In this document: positions 8,398-19,738 of the stretch, piece after piece
How positions within the stretch are numbered: position 1 is the first letter of the stretch
Layout: every line of letters starts with the position of its first letter
DNA from: Candidatus Salinicoccus stercoripullorum
Lineage (GTDB): Bacteria; Bacillota; Bacilli; Staphylococcales; Salinicoccaceae
Assembly (NCBI GenBank): GCA_019113295.1
Contig: DXHR01000011.1
Location: 161,254 to 217,957, forward strand
Length of the DNA stretch: 56,704 bases
Reading direction: 5' to 3'
Notes under the pieces: model-generated
Told to the model about the DNA's origin: nothing
What the model saw: the letters and a program-made list of their open reading frames with translations, nothing else
The model's database searches: none
Translations under genes and position numbers: made by a program

Positions 8398-9750
8398 TCA
8401 GATTGTCCGTTCAAGATAGGCATAGGCTTTCACCATCGGTTTTTCAAGCACTTTGACGACTTCGCCTTTGCTGACAGGATATCCCGGTTCTGTTATTTTG
8501 ACTTTGACCAGCTCTCCTGTAAGCGATGCATCCCCTTCAACCTCCACTTTGAGGTAGTTGTCGGAGTGGCCGATAAGCTTTCCGTTTTTCTCCTCTTCCG
8601 GAATGATCTCCAGAACATCATCCTTGAACATTTCAGCATATTTCTGTGCAAGCGAATCCGACAGATCAATCAGGCGGTGTACACGCTCATTTTTTATATT
8701 CTCGTCCACCTGGTCTGTCATTCTTGCTGCCGGAGTACCGGTCCGGATGGAGTATGGGAATACATGCAGTTCTGAGAAATGGTGTTTGCTGATGAAGTCG
8801 TATGTTTCCATGAATTCCTCTTCGGTCTCACCTGGGAATCCAACGATTACATCACTTGTAATTGCCACATTGGGCATGATTTCCTTCAGCTTGATGATGC
8901 GTGATTCGAAAAATTCCATCGTATATTTCCTGCGCATCCGTTTTAATACAGTATCACTGCCGGACTGGATCGGGATATGAAGGTGACGGACGATTTTATT
9001 CGAGTCATTGATTACATCTATCACTTCATCGGTCAGCTGGCTTGCTTCGATGCTTGAAATCCTGAGCCGGTTCAGCCCGTCGACTTCTTCAAGGTCACGG
9101 AGCAGCTGTGCAAGATTGTAGTCTTTCAGATCTTCACCGTAACCTCCCGTATGGATGCCCGTCAGTACAATCTCTTTATATCCCTGGTCCACCAGCTGTG
9201 CGGCCTGTTCGACGACTTTCTCAGGATCACGTGAACGCATGAGTCCGCGTGCCCACGGGATGATGCAGAAAGTACAGAAGTTGTTGCAGCCTTCCTGTAT
9301 TTTAAGGGTCGCACGCGTACGGTCAGTGAAATAAGGGACGTCCATCTCCTCGTATGTACGTTTCTTCATGATGTTTTTCACGCCATTGATCGGCTGGCGT
9401 TCCTTATGGTACTGATCGACATAGCCAAGGAGTTTATCACGGTCCTCTGTCCCTATGATGATGTCAACCCCCGGTATATCCATGATATCTTTGGGAGCTG
9501 TCTGTGCATAGCACCCTGTCACGCAGACAACAGCGTCCGGGTTCTTCCTGACCGCGCGCCTTATGACCTGCCTGCTCTTCTTGTCTCCGGTGTTGGTGAC
9601 TGTGCAGGTGTTGATCACGAAAACATCCGCATTCTGATCGAAATCAACACGGCTGTATCCATCATCTTTGAAAACCTGCCACATTGCTTCTGTTTCATAA
9701 TGGTTCACTTTACATCCTAAAGTGTGAAATGCGATCGTTTTTTCGTTCAT
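8398..9750 (-). CDS. mtaB: tRNA t6A37 methylthiotransferase
   Basis: A radical-SAM enzyme that adds a methylthio group to t6A at position 37 of tRNAs reading ANN codons. 450 residues. The N-terminal MTTase domain has cluster cysteines Cys13 (TLGCKVN), Cys49 (NTCTVTN) and Cys80 (VTGCYAQ). The radical-SAM core has C-x3-C-x2-C at 155-162 (EGCNNFCTFCIIP), and a C-terminal TRAM domain follows (about 380-445). In Bacillus it is likewise downstream of rsmE in the dnaK locus. The spacing from AGGAAAG to the ATG is a rather long 10 bases. Confidence 0.95.
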   Translation of the reverse strand: MNEKTIAFHTLGCKVNHYETEAMWQVFKDDGYSRVDFDQNADVFVINTCTVTNTGDKKSRQVIRRAVRKNPDAVVCVTGCYAQTAPKDIMDIPGVDIIIGTEDRDKLLGYVDQYHKERQPINGVKNIMKKRTYEEMDVPYFTDRTRATLKIQEGCNNFCTFCIIPWARGLMRSRDPEKVVEQAAQLVDQGYKEIVLTGIHTGGYGEDLKDYNLAQLLRDLEEVDGLNRLRISSIEASQLTDEVIDVINDSNKIVRHLHIPIQSGSDTVLKRMRRKYTMEFFESRIIKLKEIMPNVAITSDVIVGFPGETEEEFMETYDFISKHHFSELHVFPYSIRTGTPAARMTDQVDENIKNERVHRLIDLSDSLAQKYAEMFKDDVLEIIPEEEKNGKLIGHSDNYLKVEVEGDASLTGELVKVKITEPGYPVSKGEVVKVLEKPMVKAYAYLERTI

Positions 9751-9804
9751 ATAATCAGATCTTTCCTAGTATATTTGATGATTTCATCTTCTTGACATAA
9801 TAGC

Positions 9805-9840
9805 ACAGCCCGCCTCATTCTTCAATGAGAGGCGGGCTGT
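9805..9840. terminator. Strong hairpin at the rsmE/mtaB junction
   Basis: ACAGCCCGCCTCATT pairs with AATGAGAGGCGGGCTGT around CTTC, with a 2-base bulge. The rsmE stop codon (9822-9824) is in the loop. Neither side has a real T-run, so it may attenuate read-through into mtaB or protect the 3' end rather than fully terminate. Confidence 0.55.
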
Positions 9841-10559
9841 TCGAATTGATGGCTTATCGCTGAGAGTGCGTATAGAGGAGCAGTTTCAGCACGCAGGATC
9901 CGTGCACCGAGACGGACAGAATGAAACCTCTCCATCAGTGCGGCTTCATTGTCGCTGAACCCGCCTTCCGGCCCAAAGACAAAGGCGATACTGTCCCCGG
10001 GTCCGATTGTCTTAAATACCCGGTTCAGGCCTGTGGCCGGATTACCGGAATTACCTTCGTACGCAAAGATCACTGCATCAAACGCTTCGAAATCTGTGTT
10101 TTTCAGTGACTTTCCAAAATTTATATGGGGAATCATGTTCCGCCGGCTCTGTTCACCGGCTTCCCTGATTATCTTACTGTAGCGCTCGAGACGTTTTGCA
10201 CGCTTCCTGGCTTCAAGTTTCACGACACTCCTGTCAGCTTCGAAGATATGGAAATCGAAAGCACCGAGTTCCGTCGACTTCTGTATCATCCACTCGAACT
10301 TTTCACCTTTGAGCAATGGACAGAATATGCTCATCCTGACCGGCAGTTCCGGAGATTCTTCAATCTCGGAAACAACTTTGTAATGTACACGGTCGTCCGT
10401 GTCTGTCACTTCACAGAGAAAAGTGGTCCGGCCAATATCGACCATATGGAATTCCTGCCCTGGCTTGAAACGCATCACATTCTTCATATGGTGTGTGTCG
10501 GAATCGGAAGTGTACACTTTGCCGGCACTCAGTTCTTTGTCCGTAAAATACCTCTGCAT
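9822..10559 (-). CDS. rsmE: 16S rRNA (uracil1498-N3)-methyltransferase
   Basis: A SPOUT-class enzyme that methylates U1498 in the decoding region of 16S rRNA. 245 residues. An N-terminal PUA-like domain (about 1-70) is followed by the knotted catalytic domain with FVFGPEGGFSDNE (193-205) and LGARILRAETAPLYALS (218-234), both SAM-site hallmarks of RsmE. The start lies 5 bases after the prmA stop with GGAAGG 9 bases upstream, so the genes are one unit. The stop codon lies in a hairpin loop. Confidence 0.95.
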   Translation of the reverse strand: MQRYFTDKELSAGKVYTSDSDTHHMKNVMRFKPGQEFHMVDIGRTTFLCEVTDTDDRVHYKVVSEIEESPELPVRMSIFCPLLKGEKFEWMIQKSTELGAFDFHIFEADRSVVKLEARKRAKRLERYSKIIREAGEQSRRNMIPHINFGKSLKNTDFEAFDAVIFAYEGNSGNPATGLNRVFKTIGPGDSIAFVFGPEGGFSDNEAALMERFHSVRLGARILRAETAPLYALSAISHQFEQPASH

Positions 10560-10563
10560 ATCA

Positions 10564-11496
10564 TCACGCCTTCCTGGCCATGATGCTCACCCAGCCGTTT
10601 TCTTCAAGAACCTCGGCGATTTTGAAGCCTGCTGCCTCCATATGCTGGATGATATCATCACGGCGTTTCATAATAATACCGGAAGCAATGAACACCCCTC
10701 CGAATTTCAGCGTCTCAAATGCATCATCGATCATCTGGTCGATGATATGGGCAAGGATATTCGCAATGACAATGTCATACTGGTCGTGTTCCGATGTCAG
10801 AAGGTCTCCGGTTTCAACAGTCACATCACCGTCACACTCATTGAGTTCAAAATTTTCCCTGGCAACTTTCAGTGACAGTTCGTCTATGTCGGTCGCTTTC
10901 AGGTCCCGAGCCCCCATCAGGTGTGCCCCGATCGTCAGTATGCCCGAACCAGTACCGACATCGATGATCTTATGTTCCGGCCTGACAGCACGTTCGATGA
11001 ATTTCAGGCACATGCTCGTCGTCGGATGGTCGCCCGTACCGAACGCCATGCCGGGATCCAGCTTTATCAGCCTGTCATCTTCTGTGAATTCATAATCCTC
11101 AATTTCCCATGAGGGCACGATGACAAAATTATCGGAAACCCGGAAACTGTGGAAGTATTTCTTCCACTCGTTTTCCCAGTCCTCTTCATCAATGATTTTC
11201 CTATCTACATGGATATCCTCTTTGTGTTCAAGCCCGGTATCCGCTATGAAACGGCGGATATCTGCAAGTTTGGTTTCAATATCCTCTGTTTCGTCGAAAT
11301 AGACGAGTATTCGGATATCTGTCTTTGGCAGGCTGTCAGGATCCAGACGGTATTTGTCGTCAAAATCTTCTACATCTTCCTTCAGTAATTCCAGCGAGTG
11401 CTCCACAGAGATCCCTTTGGCAATCTCATTGAGGAATAAAGAGAATGCATCTTCGTTCGCCTTTGTCGTGCTAATTGAAATTTCATGCCATTTCAT
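10564..11496 (-). CDS. prmA: Ribosomal protein L11 methyltransferase
   Basis: Trimethylates ribosomal protein uL11. 310 residues. The N-terminal substrate-binding domain (about 1-100, starting MKWHEISIST) precedes a class I SAM fold with IIDVGTGSGILTIGA (about 175-189), an acidic ribose-binding residue in ATDIDELS and VIANILAH near 245. It lies 2 bases after dnaJ, the usual place in Firmicutes. Confidence 0.95.
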   Translation of the reverse strand: MKWHEISISTTKANEDAFSLFLNEIAKGISVEHSLELLKEDVEDFDDKYRLDPDSLPKTDIRILVYFDETEDIETKLADIRRFIADTGLEHKEDIHVDRKIIDEEDWENEWKKYFHSFRVSDNFVIVPSWEIEDYEFTEDDRLIKLDPGMAFGTGDHPTTSMCLKFIERAVRPEHKIIDVGTGSGILTIGAHLMGARDLKATDIDELSLKVARENFELNECDGDVTVETGDLLTSEHDQYDIVIANILAHIIDQMIDDAFETLKFGGVFIASGIIMKRRDDIIQHMEAAGFKIAEVLEENGWVSIMARKA

Positions 11497-11498
11497 AA

Positions 11499-12626
11499 TT
11501 AGTCACCCTTAAAAAATCGTCTTGTTTTATCGAAGAAGTTTTCATTCTGTTCATTGATCTCTTCCCCGCTGTGCTCTGCCAGCTGTCTGAACAGGTCGGC
11601 CTCCTTGTCCGAAAGCTTGGTAGGCGTTACAACACTGATGGTAACAAATTGGTCGCCGTATCCGTAGCCATGAACATTCTTGACACCTTTTTCCTTCAGA
11701 CGGAAACGTTTGCCCGACTGCGTGCCAGCAGGAATCGTGAGCACAACCTCGGAATTGATTGTCGGCACTTTCACCTCATCGCCGAGGGCTGCCTGTGCGA
11801 ATGATATTGGCTGTTCAAAGTGGATATCGTCACCGTCACGGGTGAACCTTTTATCCGGTTTCACACGGAATACGATATAGAGGTCTCCTGACGGACCGCC
11901 ATTTACACCAGGTTCACCTTTGCCCTGCAGACGGATCTGCTGGCCGTTGTCGACACCTTCCGGTACTGTCACTTCAATCTGGACATCCTTGGTCACAGTA
12001 CCTGCACCTTTACAGTTGTTGCACGGATCTTCGATTTCTTCGCCTGTACCGTTACATGTCGGGCATGTACGCTCTGTCTGTATTCTGCCGAATGGTGTAT
12101 TCTGTTCAACTGCTACACGCCCTGCACCGGAACACATCTTACATGTCGATTTCGAAGTCCCTGGTTTAGCACCGCTGCCGTCACATGTTTCGCAGGTAAC
12201 CTCCTTTTTGATAGTGATGTTCTTGGTAACTCCGAAGACAGCCTCTTCAAAGGTGACCGTCATCGTATACTGAAGATCGTCGCCTTTTCTTGGAGCATTC
12301 GGATCCATCCGGCCGCCGCCGCCGAAGAATGAGCTGAATATATCTTCAAAACCGCCAAAGCCGCCGGCACCGGAGAAACCTCCGCCGCCGCCACCGAACT
12401 GCTGGTTCATTCCTTCATGTCCAAATCGGTCATACTGTGCACGTTTGTTCTCGTCGCTCAATGCTTCGTAGGCTTCGGATACTTCCTTGAACTTCTCGTC
12501 CGAGCCTTCTTCTTTGTTTATATCCGGGTGATATTTTTTGGAGAGTTTACGGTATGCCTTCTTAATTTCTTCCTTAGAGGCATTCTTATCCACTCCAAGT
12601 ATATCGTAGTAGTCTCTTTTCGCCAT
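11499..12626 (-). CDS. dnaJ: Chaperone DnaJ (Hsp40)
   Basis: DnaK co-chaperone that stimulates ATP hydrolysis and delivers clients. 375 residues. It has a J domain with HPD in KKYHPDINK (about 33-35), a Gly/Phe linker (about 73-100), four CxxCxGxG zinc repeats ([32 protein letters not shown]; about 145-215) and a C-terminal substrate-binding region. Separated from dnaK by a hairpin, so its level may be set by partial read-through. Confidence 0.98.
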   Translation of the reverse strand: MAKRDYYDILGVDKNASKEEIKKAYRKLSKKYHPDINKEEGSDEKFKEVSEAYEALSDENKRAQYDRFGHEGMNQQFGGGGGGFSGAGGFGGFEDIFSSFFGGGGRMDPNAPRKGDDLQYTMTVTFEEAVFGVTKNITIKKEVTCETCDGSGAKPGTSKSTCKMCSGAGRVAVEQNTPFGRIQTERTCPTCNGTGEEIEDPCNNCKGAGTVTKDVQIEVTVPEGVDNGQQIRLQGKGEPGVNGGPSGDLYIVFRVKPDKRFTRDGDDIHFEQPISFAQAALGDEVKVPTINSEVVLTIPAGTQSGKRFRLKEKGVKNVHGYGYGDQFVTISVVTPTKLSDKEADLFRQLAEHSGEEINEQNENFFDKTRRFFKGD

Positions 12627-12654
12627 TTGATCGCCTCCAGCTTATTTACTATAT

Positions 12655-12696
12655 CATTTAAAAAAGTCAAAGCCAATGCTGTTGGCTTTGACTTTC
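12655..12696 (-). terminator. Terminator between dnaK and dnaJ
   Basis: AAAGTCAAAGCCAA (12663-12676) and TTGGCTTTGACTTT (12682-12695) form a perfect 14-bp stem with a 5-base loop, followed on the minus strand by TTTTTT. It lies inside the heat-shock operon. Confidence 0.8.
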
Positions 12697-12721
12697 TTCA
12701 TTCATCATTCAATATCATATA

Positions 12722-14596
<1,875 letters not shown>

Positions 14597-14610
14597 TTAT
14601 ATGAATATAA

Positions 14611-15195
14611 TTATTCACTGACTTTGACCATACTTGCACGGATGACACGATCTTTCAGAGTATATCCTTTTTGGAACTCTTCAATGATGATGCCCGGTTC
14701 GTCTCCGGACGCTTCCGTCATCACAGCCTGATGATAGTTCGGATCAAATACTTCGCCCGTCGCCTTGATTTCATTGATGTCATGACTCATGAGTGTGTTG
14801 ACCAGGTCATTGTAGACCATCTCCACACCTTTGGAAAGCGATTTGAAAGCTTCCGTTTCGCCTTCGATTTTGAGCGCTCTCTCAAGATTGTCGAGTATCG
14901 GCAGGAGGCTCTCAGCAATATTCTGATCTTTATACTTGTTGTTCAGTTCAATCTCCTGCTTCGTACGGCGTTTGTAGTTCTCGAATTCCGCAAGCATCTT
15001 CAGATACTTGTTTTCTTCTGCTTCCACCTGTTCTTTGAGCGACTCTATTTCAGCATCTTTGGGATCCGTCTCCGGCACTTCCTCAACTGATGCTTCAACT
15101 GACTCTTCTGCTTCGCTTGCAGTATCAGCCGGCTCATCCTCAGGGGCCAGGTTTTCATCCTGGATTACTTCTTCATTCTTTTCTTTTTCTACCAT
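14611..15195 (-). CDS. grpE: Nucleotide exchange factor GrpE
   Basis: Releases ADP from DnaK. 194 residues: an acidic, probably disordered N-terminal third (Glu/Asp/Ala rich, 1-65), a long coiled coil (about 65-110, LKEQVEAEENKYLKMLAEFE) and the beta domain with GEVFDPNYHQAVM (about 146-158). The start is the ATG at 15195, 7 bases after GGGAGTG; an in-frame GTG three codons earlier overlaps that site. Five bases separate it from hrcA. Confidence 0.95.
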   Translation of the reverse strand: MVEKEKNEEVIQDENLAPEDEPADTASEAEESVEASVEEVPETDPKDAEIESLKEQVEAEENKYLKMLAEFENYKRRTKQEIELNNKYKDQNIAESLLPILDNLERALKIEGETEAFKSLSKGVEMVYNDLVNTLMSHDINEIKATGEVFDPNYHQAVMTEASGDEPGIIIEEFQKGYTLKDRVIRASMVKVSE

Positions 15196-15200
15196 TGCAG

Positions 15201-16187
15201 TCACTCCCTTTCACGTTCCTGATTCCTGAACGAGTACAACAGTCTGATGACTTCTTTGTAGCTCATTATCTCGGGACCGATAACCATCAGATTTGCCCTT
15301 CGACCAAAAATGTCAAAGTTCGTGGTGATTACCGATATGGAATCATAATTCCTGTTGAGTTCATCTCCGAAGTACACATCAACACCATCAATTGTATTCA
15401 GATCGATGAGTTCGTTCAACTGATCCGATTCCATGTCATTATACAAAAGCTGCAGAGTGCCCGTATCCTGGTTTATCTGATGGATCAGATGATTGAAACC
15501 TGAGCGGCCGCTGATCAGCTTCTGTCCGTTGATTCCGTCCGCAATGCCATCAATGATATCCGCCTTCAGAATATTAAGTGGATCTGCTGAAGGCCTGTGG
15601 ACCATCTCCATCACCATCTTGCTGAGCGGCTGATCCACAACGGCTGAGTTCAATTCGTTACCCAGCTTTTCAAGGTCCGGAATGGTGATATCCTCACTCA
15701 TTCCGATCGGTATCTTTTTGATCGTACCTGACTCCAGGACGATGATGACAAGTAATGTAGACGTCGTTATGGGTGTCAGGTAGAGCCCTTTCACCAGCTC
15801 ATCATCTTCAGTCATTGAAACCTGTGTCAGATAGCTCGTCATCCCGCTGAAAAAGTCGGCAAGCGCCTGACTCATTTCGTTCTGTTCCATTCCATCAGCA
15901 AGGCCTGACCTGTTTTTGAGGCCGAAATCAGTCTCCCCGCTCAGCTGATCTGTCAGCATTGCAATATAATGCCGCAGCGCTTTCCTGGAAGGAATCCGTC
16001 CGGCGGAAGTATGGGGTTTTGTCAAAAAGCCTTCTACTTCCAGCCTGGCCATGTCGTTTCTTACTGTCGCTGATGAAATATCAAGGTTATACTTGTCAAT
16101 CAGGTGTTTAGAGCTAATCGGCGTCAAAACATTCAAAAAGTCATCCACGAGTGAATAGAGGATGATTTTCTGCCTGTCTGTTAACAT
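15201..16187 (-). CDS. hrcA: Heat-inducible repressor HrcA
   Basis: Represses class I heat-shock genes by binding CIRCE; its activity depends on GroESL. 328 residues: N-terminal winged helix (about 1-75, MLTDRQKIILYSLVDDF and SSATVRNDMARLEVEGFL), then a GAF-like domain. The start at 16187 fits GAGGTG with 6-base spacing; GTG 16196 and ATG 16193 overlap or crowd that site. As the first gene, immediately downstream of CIRCE, it is autoregulated. Confidence 0.95.
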   Translation of the reverse strand: MLTDRQKIILYSLVDDFLNVLTPISSKHLIDKYNLDISSATVRNDMARLEVEGFLTKPHTSAGRIPSRKALRHYIAMLTDQLSGETDFGLKNRSGLADGMEQNEMSQALADFFSGMTSYLTQVSMTEDDELVKGLYLTPITTSTLLVIIVLESGTIKKIPIGMSEDITIPDLEKLGNELNSAVVDQPLSKMVMEMVHRPSADPLNILKADIIDGIADGINGQKLISGRSGFNHLIHQINQDTGTLQLLYNDMESDQLNELIDLNTIDGVDVYFGDELNRNYDSISVITTNFDIFGRRANLMVIGPEIMSYKEVIRLLYSFRNQERERE

Positions 16188-16200
16188 TGACATCACCTCA

Positions 16201-16227
16201 TTAGCACTCCATCTCCTTAAGTGCCAA
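16201..16227 (-). promoter_or_regulatory. CIRCE operator for HrcA
   Basis: On the minus strand TTGGCACTT, nine bases, GAGTGCTAA. One arm is perfect against the TTAGCACTC-N9-GAGTGCTAA consensus and the other has two changes. It lies between the hrcA promoter and its ribosome binding site. Confidence 0.92.
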
Positions 16228-16231
16228 TATT

Positions 16232-16260
16232 AATTTATCAAATTGGTCAAAGTATGTCAA
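16232..16260 (-). promoter_or_regulatory. Promoter of the hrcA operon
   Basis: Minus strand: -35 TTGACA (16255-16260), 17-base spacer, -10 TAAATT (16232-16237), immediately upstream of CIRCE. Confidence 0.75.
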
Positions 16261-16283
16261 TCCTTATGTTCCCATTTATTGTT

Positions 16284-17399
16284 TTAGTTTAAAAAACCGA
16301 TGAAAACACTGTTGCCGACAAGCCTTCCCGCCTTCGTCAGACTGATGGAGCCTTCCTTTTCCTCAAGGTTCCCTTTTTCTATTTCATCATCGATCACTTC
16401 GCCGTATACGGATTTTATGTTCCTGTCGTATTTTTCCTCAAAGCGTCGCGTGTGGACACCCCGGTTCATGCGCAGGCCAAGGAACATCTCTTCCTCCATC
16501 TGTTCCTTAAGTGTCAGTTCAATAATCTCCTTGACCGCCGAACCTTTTTCCTCCATTGCCTGGATGTAATGGTTCACAGGCTTTATATTGTAATATCTTT
16601 TTCCGCCGACATATCCGTGACTACCCGCTCCGAGACCGAAGTATTCATCATTCTTCCAATAAGTCTTATTGTGTGCAGATTCATATTCCCTCTCTGAGAA
16701 GTTCGATATCTCGTACTGTGGGTAGCCGAGCTTCTCAAGCTCACTGATGATATGCATGTATTTTTCTCCTTCGGCTTCATCATCGTCCACTTTCATCTGC
16801 CCTTTCCGGATCCGGTTGTAAAAGACAGTATGCGGTTCGATGATTAGTGAATACCATGAAATGTGCTTCGGTTTGAGCTCGGAAATATATTTCAGGCTGT
16901 CCTGGATATCGTCCATCGTTTCGCCGGGAAGATTATACATCAGGTCTATCGAATAGTTGGTCAGTCCAATCTCCTCAAGATGGCTGATTGCACGAAATAT
17001 ATCCTCATAATTGTGTGAGCGCCCGAGCACTTTCAGCAATTCATCATTGAACGTCTGAACACCGAGACTGATCCGGTTCACACCGTATCGATGAAGCAAA
17101 TCGAGTTTTGCCATCGTGAGTTCATCCGGGTTCGCCTCGAAACTGAACTCTTCCGTTACTGTGAATCTGCTGCCTATTTCAATGAGCAGCCTTTCAAGCT
17201 GCGCTTCACTCAACGCTGTCGGGGTGCCGCCGCCGACAAAAATTGTGCGAAGCGTCATTGGTTCAATCTGTTTGATCTCTTTGATCAATGCGTCCACATA
17301 TGCGTCCACCGGCTGGTTGTCGATCAGCACTTTGTTGAAATCACAATAAGTACAGATCCGGTTGCAGAACGGGATATGGATATACATGCTCTCTGCCAT
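16284..17399 (-). CDS. hemW: HemW-type radical SAM protein (heme chaperone)
   Basis: Related to oxygen-independent coproporphyrinogen oxidase HemN, but members of this type (HemW) bind and hand over heme and lack oxidase activity. 372 residues. The cluster motif is C-x3-C-x2-C in HIPFCNRICTYCDFN (about 10-24), followed by TIFVGGGTPTALS and VNRISLGVQTFND. The length and the lepA-hemW-hrcA order match HemW. The start at 17399 has AGGAG 8 bases upstream; the frame extends to 17417 without support. Confidence 0.93.
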   Translation of the reverse strand: MAESMYIHIPFCNRICTYCDFNKVLIDNQPVDAYVDALIKEIKQIEPMTLRTIFVGGGTPTALSEAQLERLLIEIGSRFTVTEEFSFEANPDELTMAKLDLLHRYGVNRISLGVQTFNDELLKVLGRSHNYEDIFRAISHLEEIGLTNYSIDLMYNLPGETMDDIQDSLKYISELKPKHISWYSLIIEPHTVFYNRIRKGQMKVDDDEAEGEKYMHIISELEKLGYPQYEISNFSEREYESAHNKTYWKNDEYFGLGAGSHGYVGGKRYYNIKPVNHYIQAMEEKGSAVKEIIELTLKEQMEEEMFLGLRMNRGVHTRRFEEKYDRNIKSVYGEVIDDEIEKGNLEEKEGSISLTKAGRLVGNSVFIGFLN

Positions 17400-17415
17400 C
17401 AAATACACTCCTATC

Positions 17416-17443
17416 AAAAGGAAAAGCCACTGATACAGTGGCT
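17416..17443 (-). terminator. Hairpin between lepA and hemW
   Basis: Minus strand: AGCCACTG, loop TAT, CAGTGGCT, then TTTCCTTTTG. It begins 2 bases after the lepA stop, and hemW follows by read-through. Confidence 0.7.
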
Positions 17444-17444
17444 G

Positions 17445-19268
17445 TTACTCTTCATCCATTTTAAGAACAGCGAGGAATGCTTCCTGTGGTATTTCCACAT
17501 TCCCGACCGACTTCATTTTTTTCTTACCTTCTTTTTGCTTCTCAAGCAGTTTGCGTTTACGGCTTATGTCCCCTCCGTAACATTTGGAAAGGACGTTCTT
17601 ACCCATGGATTTGATGTTGGTACGGGAGATGATCTTCTGTCCGATGGCAGCCTGTACGGGCACTTCGAACTGCTGGCGCGGAATCAGTGTCTTGAGCTTT
17701 TCCACAATAAGCTTGCCACGCTCATAGGCAAAGTCACGGTGGACTATGAAACTCAGCGCATCCACCTTCTCGTTGTTCAGCAGGATATCCATTTTGACGA
17801 GCCTGCTTTCCTTGTAGCCGATCAGTTCGTAGTCGAAGGATGCATATCCTTTCGTATTTGATTTCAGCTGATCGAAGAAATCAAATACAATCTCAGACAG
17901 CGGGATTTCATATATGATGTTGACGCGGATGTCGTCCAGGTAATCCATGGTGACAAAGTTGCCGCGTTTTCTCTGGCACAGTTCCATGACCGAACCGACA
18001 TAGTCGCTCGGAACCATGATCGTCGCTTTCACATACGGCTCTTCGATGCGGTCCACCTTCTGCGGATCCGGCATCTGTGAAGGGTTATCCACTACGACCT
18101 TCGAACCGTCAGTCATATGGACATCATAGATCACCGATGGTGCAGTGGCGATGAGTTCGATGCCGAACTCCCTTTCTATACGCTCCTGCACGATTTCCAT
18201 GTGGAGCAGCCCCAGAAATCCTGTGCGGAAACCGAAGCCGAGAGCCTGAGAGGTTTCAGGCTCGTACTCCAGTGACGAATCATTCAGTTCCAGTTTTTCC
18301 AGTGCATCCCGAAGATCATTGTATTTGTTCGAATCGATCGGGTACATGCCGCAGAACACCATCGGGTTCATCTTCTTATATCCTTGGAGCGGTGTCTCCG
18401 CCGGATTGTCCGCAAGTGTTATCGTATCCCCGACACGGGAATCACCGACTGTTTTGATTGCTGCAGTGAGAAAGCCTACATCGCCGACCGTCAATTCTTT
18501 TACGCCCATCGGTTTCGGTGTGTTGATGCCGACTTCAGCGACTTCAAATTCCTTGCCGGTCGCCATCATTCTAATCTTATCCCCCGGTCTGACCGTGCCC
18601 TCCATGATCCTGATCGAAGAGATGACGCCCCTGTAAGGATCGAATATGGAGTCGAAGATCAGTGCCTTCAATGGTGCGGAAGGATCTCCTGCAGGCGGCG
18701 GCACTGTTTCCACGATGCTCTCCAGAATCTCTTGTATGCCAATGTTGGCTTTTGCCGATGCTTTGATTGCATCTTCCCTGGGCAGCCCCACAACATCCTC
18801 CACTTCCTGAGCAATACGGTCCGGGTCGGCAGCAGGAAGGTCAATTTTATTGATCACCGGGATGAGTTCGAGGTCGTTGTCGAGAGCGAGGTAGACGTTG
18901 GCAAGCGTCTGGGCTTCAATCCCCTGTGCCGCATCGACTACAAGTATCGCACCCTCGCATGCAGCGAGAGATCGGGAAACCTCGTATGTAAAGTCTACGT
19001 GCCCCGGCGTATCAATCAGATGAAAAATATAATCTTCACCATTCTCTGCTGTGTACTTCAACTGAACGGCATTCAGTTTGATTGTGATACCGCGCTCACG
19101 CTCTAAATCCATCGAGTCCAGGAGCTGAGACTTCATCTCCCTTGAGGCGACCGACTGTGTATTTTCCAGAATACGGTCGGCCAGGGTGGATTTACCGTGG
19201 TCGATATGCGCAATGATTGAAAAATTCCTTATCTTTTCCTGGCGTTCAGTACGCTCTTGATCATTCAT
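17445..19268 (-). CDS. lepA: Elongation factor 4 (LepA)
   Basis: Translational GTPase that acts on stalled or assembling ribosomes. 607 residues. The G domain carries the P-loop [13 protein letters not shown] (about 20-32), DTPGHVDF and [12 protein letters not shown]-Tu-like domain II and the LepA-specific C-terminal domain follow (ending near [19 protein letters not shown]). It has its own promoter at 19304-19332, divergent from rpsT. Confidence 0.97.
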   Translation of the reverse strand: MNDQERTERQEKIRNFSIIAHIDHGKSTLADRILENTQSVASREMKSQLLDSMDLERERGITIKLNAVQLKYTAENGEDYIFHLIDTPGHVDFTYEVSRSLAACEGAILVVDAAQGIEAQTLANVYLALDNDLELIPVINKIDLPAADPDRIAQEVEDVVGLPREDAIKASAKANIGIQEILESIVETVPPPAGDPSAPLKALIFDSIFDPYRGVISSIRIMEGTVRPGDKIRMMATGKEFEVAEVGINTPKPMGVKELTVGDVGFLTAAIKTVGDSRVGDTITLADNPAETPLQGYKKMNPMVFCGMYPIDSNKYNDLRDALEKLELNDSSLEYEPETSQALGFGFRTGFLGLLHMEIVQERIEREFGIELIATAPSVIYDVHMTDGSKVVVDNPSQMPDPQKVDRIEEPYVKATIMVPSDYVGSVMELCQRKRGNFVTMDYLDDIRVNIIYEIPLSEIVFDFFDQLKSNTKGYASFDYELIGYKESRLVKMDILLNNEKVDALSFIVHRDFAYERGKLIVEKLKTLIPRQQFEVPVQAAIGQKIISRTNIKSMGKNVLSKCYGGDISRKRKLLEKQKEGKKKMKSVGNVEIPQEAFLAVLKMDEE

Positions 19269-19303
19269 ATATCTTCCAACTTTCTCTTAATGACAATGGT
19301 TGT

Positions 19304-19332
19304 ATTATATCAACAATCAAATTTTTCTTCAA
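19304..19332 (-). promoter_or_regulatory. Promoter of lepA-hemW
   Basis: Minus strand: -35 TTGAAG (19327-19332), 17 bases, -10 TATAAT (19304-19309). Confidence 0.7.
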
Positions 19333-19350
19333 TTCATTTTCCCATTTATA

Positions 19351-19379
19351 TTGCATAAGATGAGCACCTTTGGTAAAAT
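19351..19379 (+). promoter_or_regulatory. Promoter of rpsT
   Basis: -35 TTGCAT (19351-19356), 17 bases, -10 TAAAAT (19374-19379). The leader of about 44 bases can fold into a small hairpin at 19384-19408 (CTTGT with ACAAG). Confidence 0.7.
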
Positions 19380-19429
19380 AACTCTTGTTGCAATTAAAGT
19401 TGTACAAGTCCGAGACGGAGGTGAATGCT

Positions 19430-19675
19430 ATGCCTAACATTAAATCAGCAATCAAACGAGTTAAAACAAGCGAAGCGGCACATGCCCAGAACATTGCCCA
19501 GAAGAATGAAATGCGTACTGCAGTCAAGCGCGCAATGACTGCTAAAGAAAACAATGCAGAAAACGTTGATGCACTTGTGTCTGAAGCAGTTAAAAACGTT
19601 GATAAAGCAGCAAAGAAAAACCTTGTTCACACGAACAAAGCTGCACGTATGAAATCCAGACTCATGTCAAAATAA
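19430..19675 (+). CDS. rpsT: Small ribosomal subunit protein bS20
   Basis: 81 residues, highly basic and Ala-rich, starting [20 protein letters not shown] and ending RMKSRLMSK, the normal length for S20, which binds 16S rRNA early in 30S assembly. The ATG at 19430 follows GGAGGTG; the frame remains open back to 19385 without family similarity. Monocistronic, between its own promoter and terminator. Confidence 0.97.
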   Translation: MPNIKSAIKRVKTSEAAHAQNIAQKNEMRTAVKRAMTAKENNAENVDALVSEAVKNVDKAAKKNLVHTNKAARMKSRLMSK

Positions 19676-19697
19676 AACCTTCCATCCGGAAGGTTTT
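19676..19697 (+). terminator. Terminator of rpsT
   Basis: AACCTTCC, loop ATCC, GGAAGGTT, then TTTA, starting right after the stop codon. Confidence 0.8.
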
Positions 19698-19711
19698 TAT
19701 ATGCCGAAAAT

Positions 19712-19737
19712 AAACCGGTGCCGCCTGGCACCGGTTT
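19712..19737. terminator. Bidirectional terminator between rpsT and holA
   Basis: AAACCGGTGCC, loop GCCT, GGCACCGGTTTTT. The convergent holA stop is 2 bases further on. Confidence 0.8.
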
Positions 19738-19738
19738 T

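Noticed and set aside
18384-19106. Antisense frame of 240 codons opposite lepA
   Set aside because: No start signal or family similarity; LepA occupies the other strand.
19384-19408. Autoregulatory RNA leader in front of rpsT
   Set aside because: The hairpin is short and the predicted transcription start falls inside its left arm.
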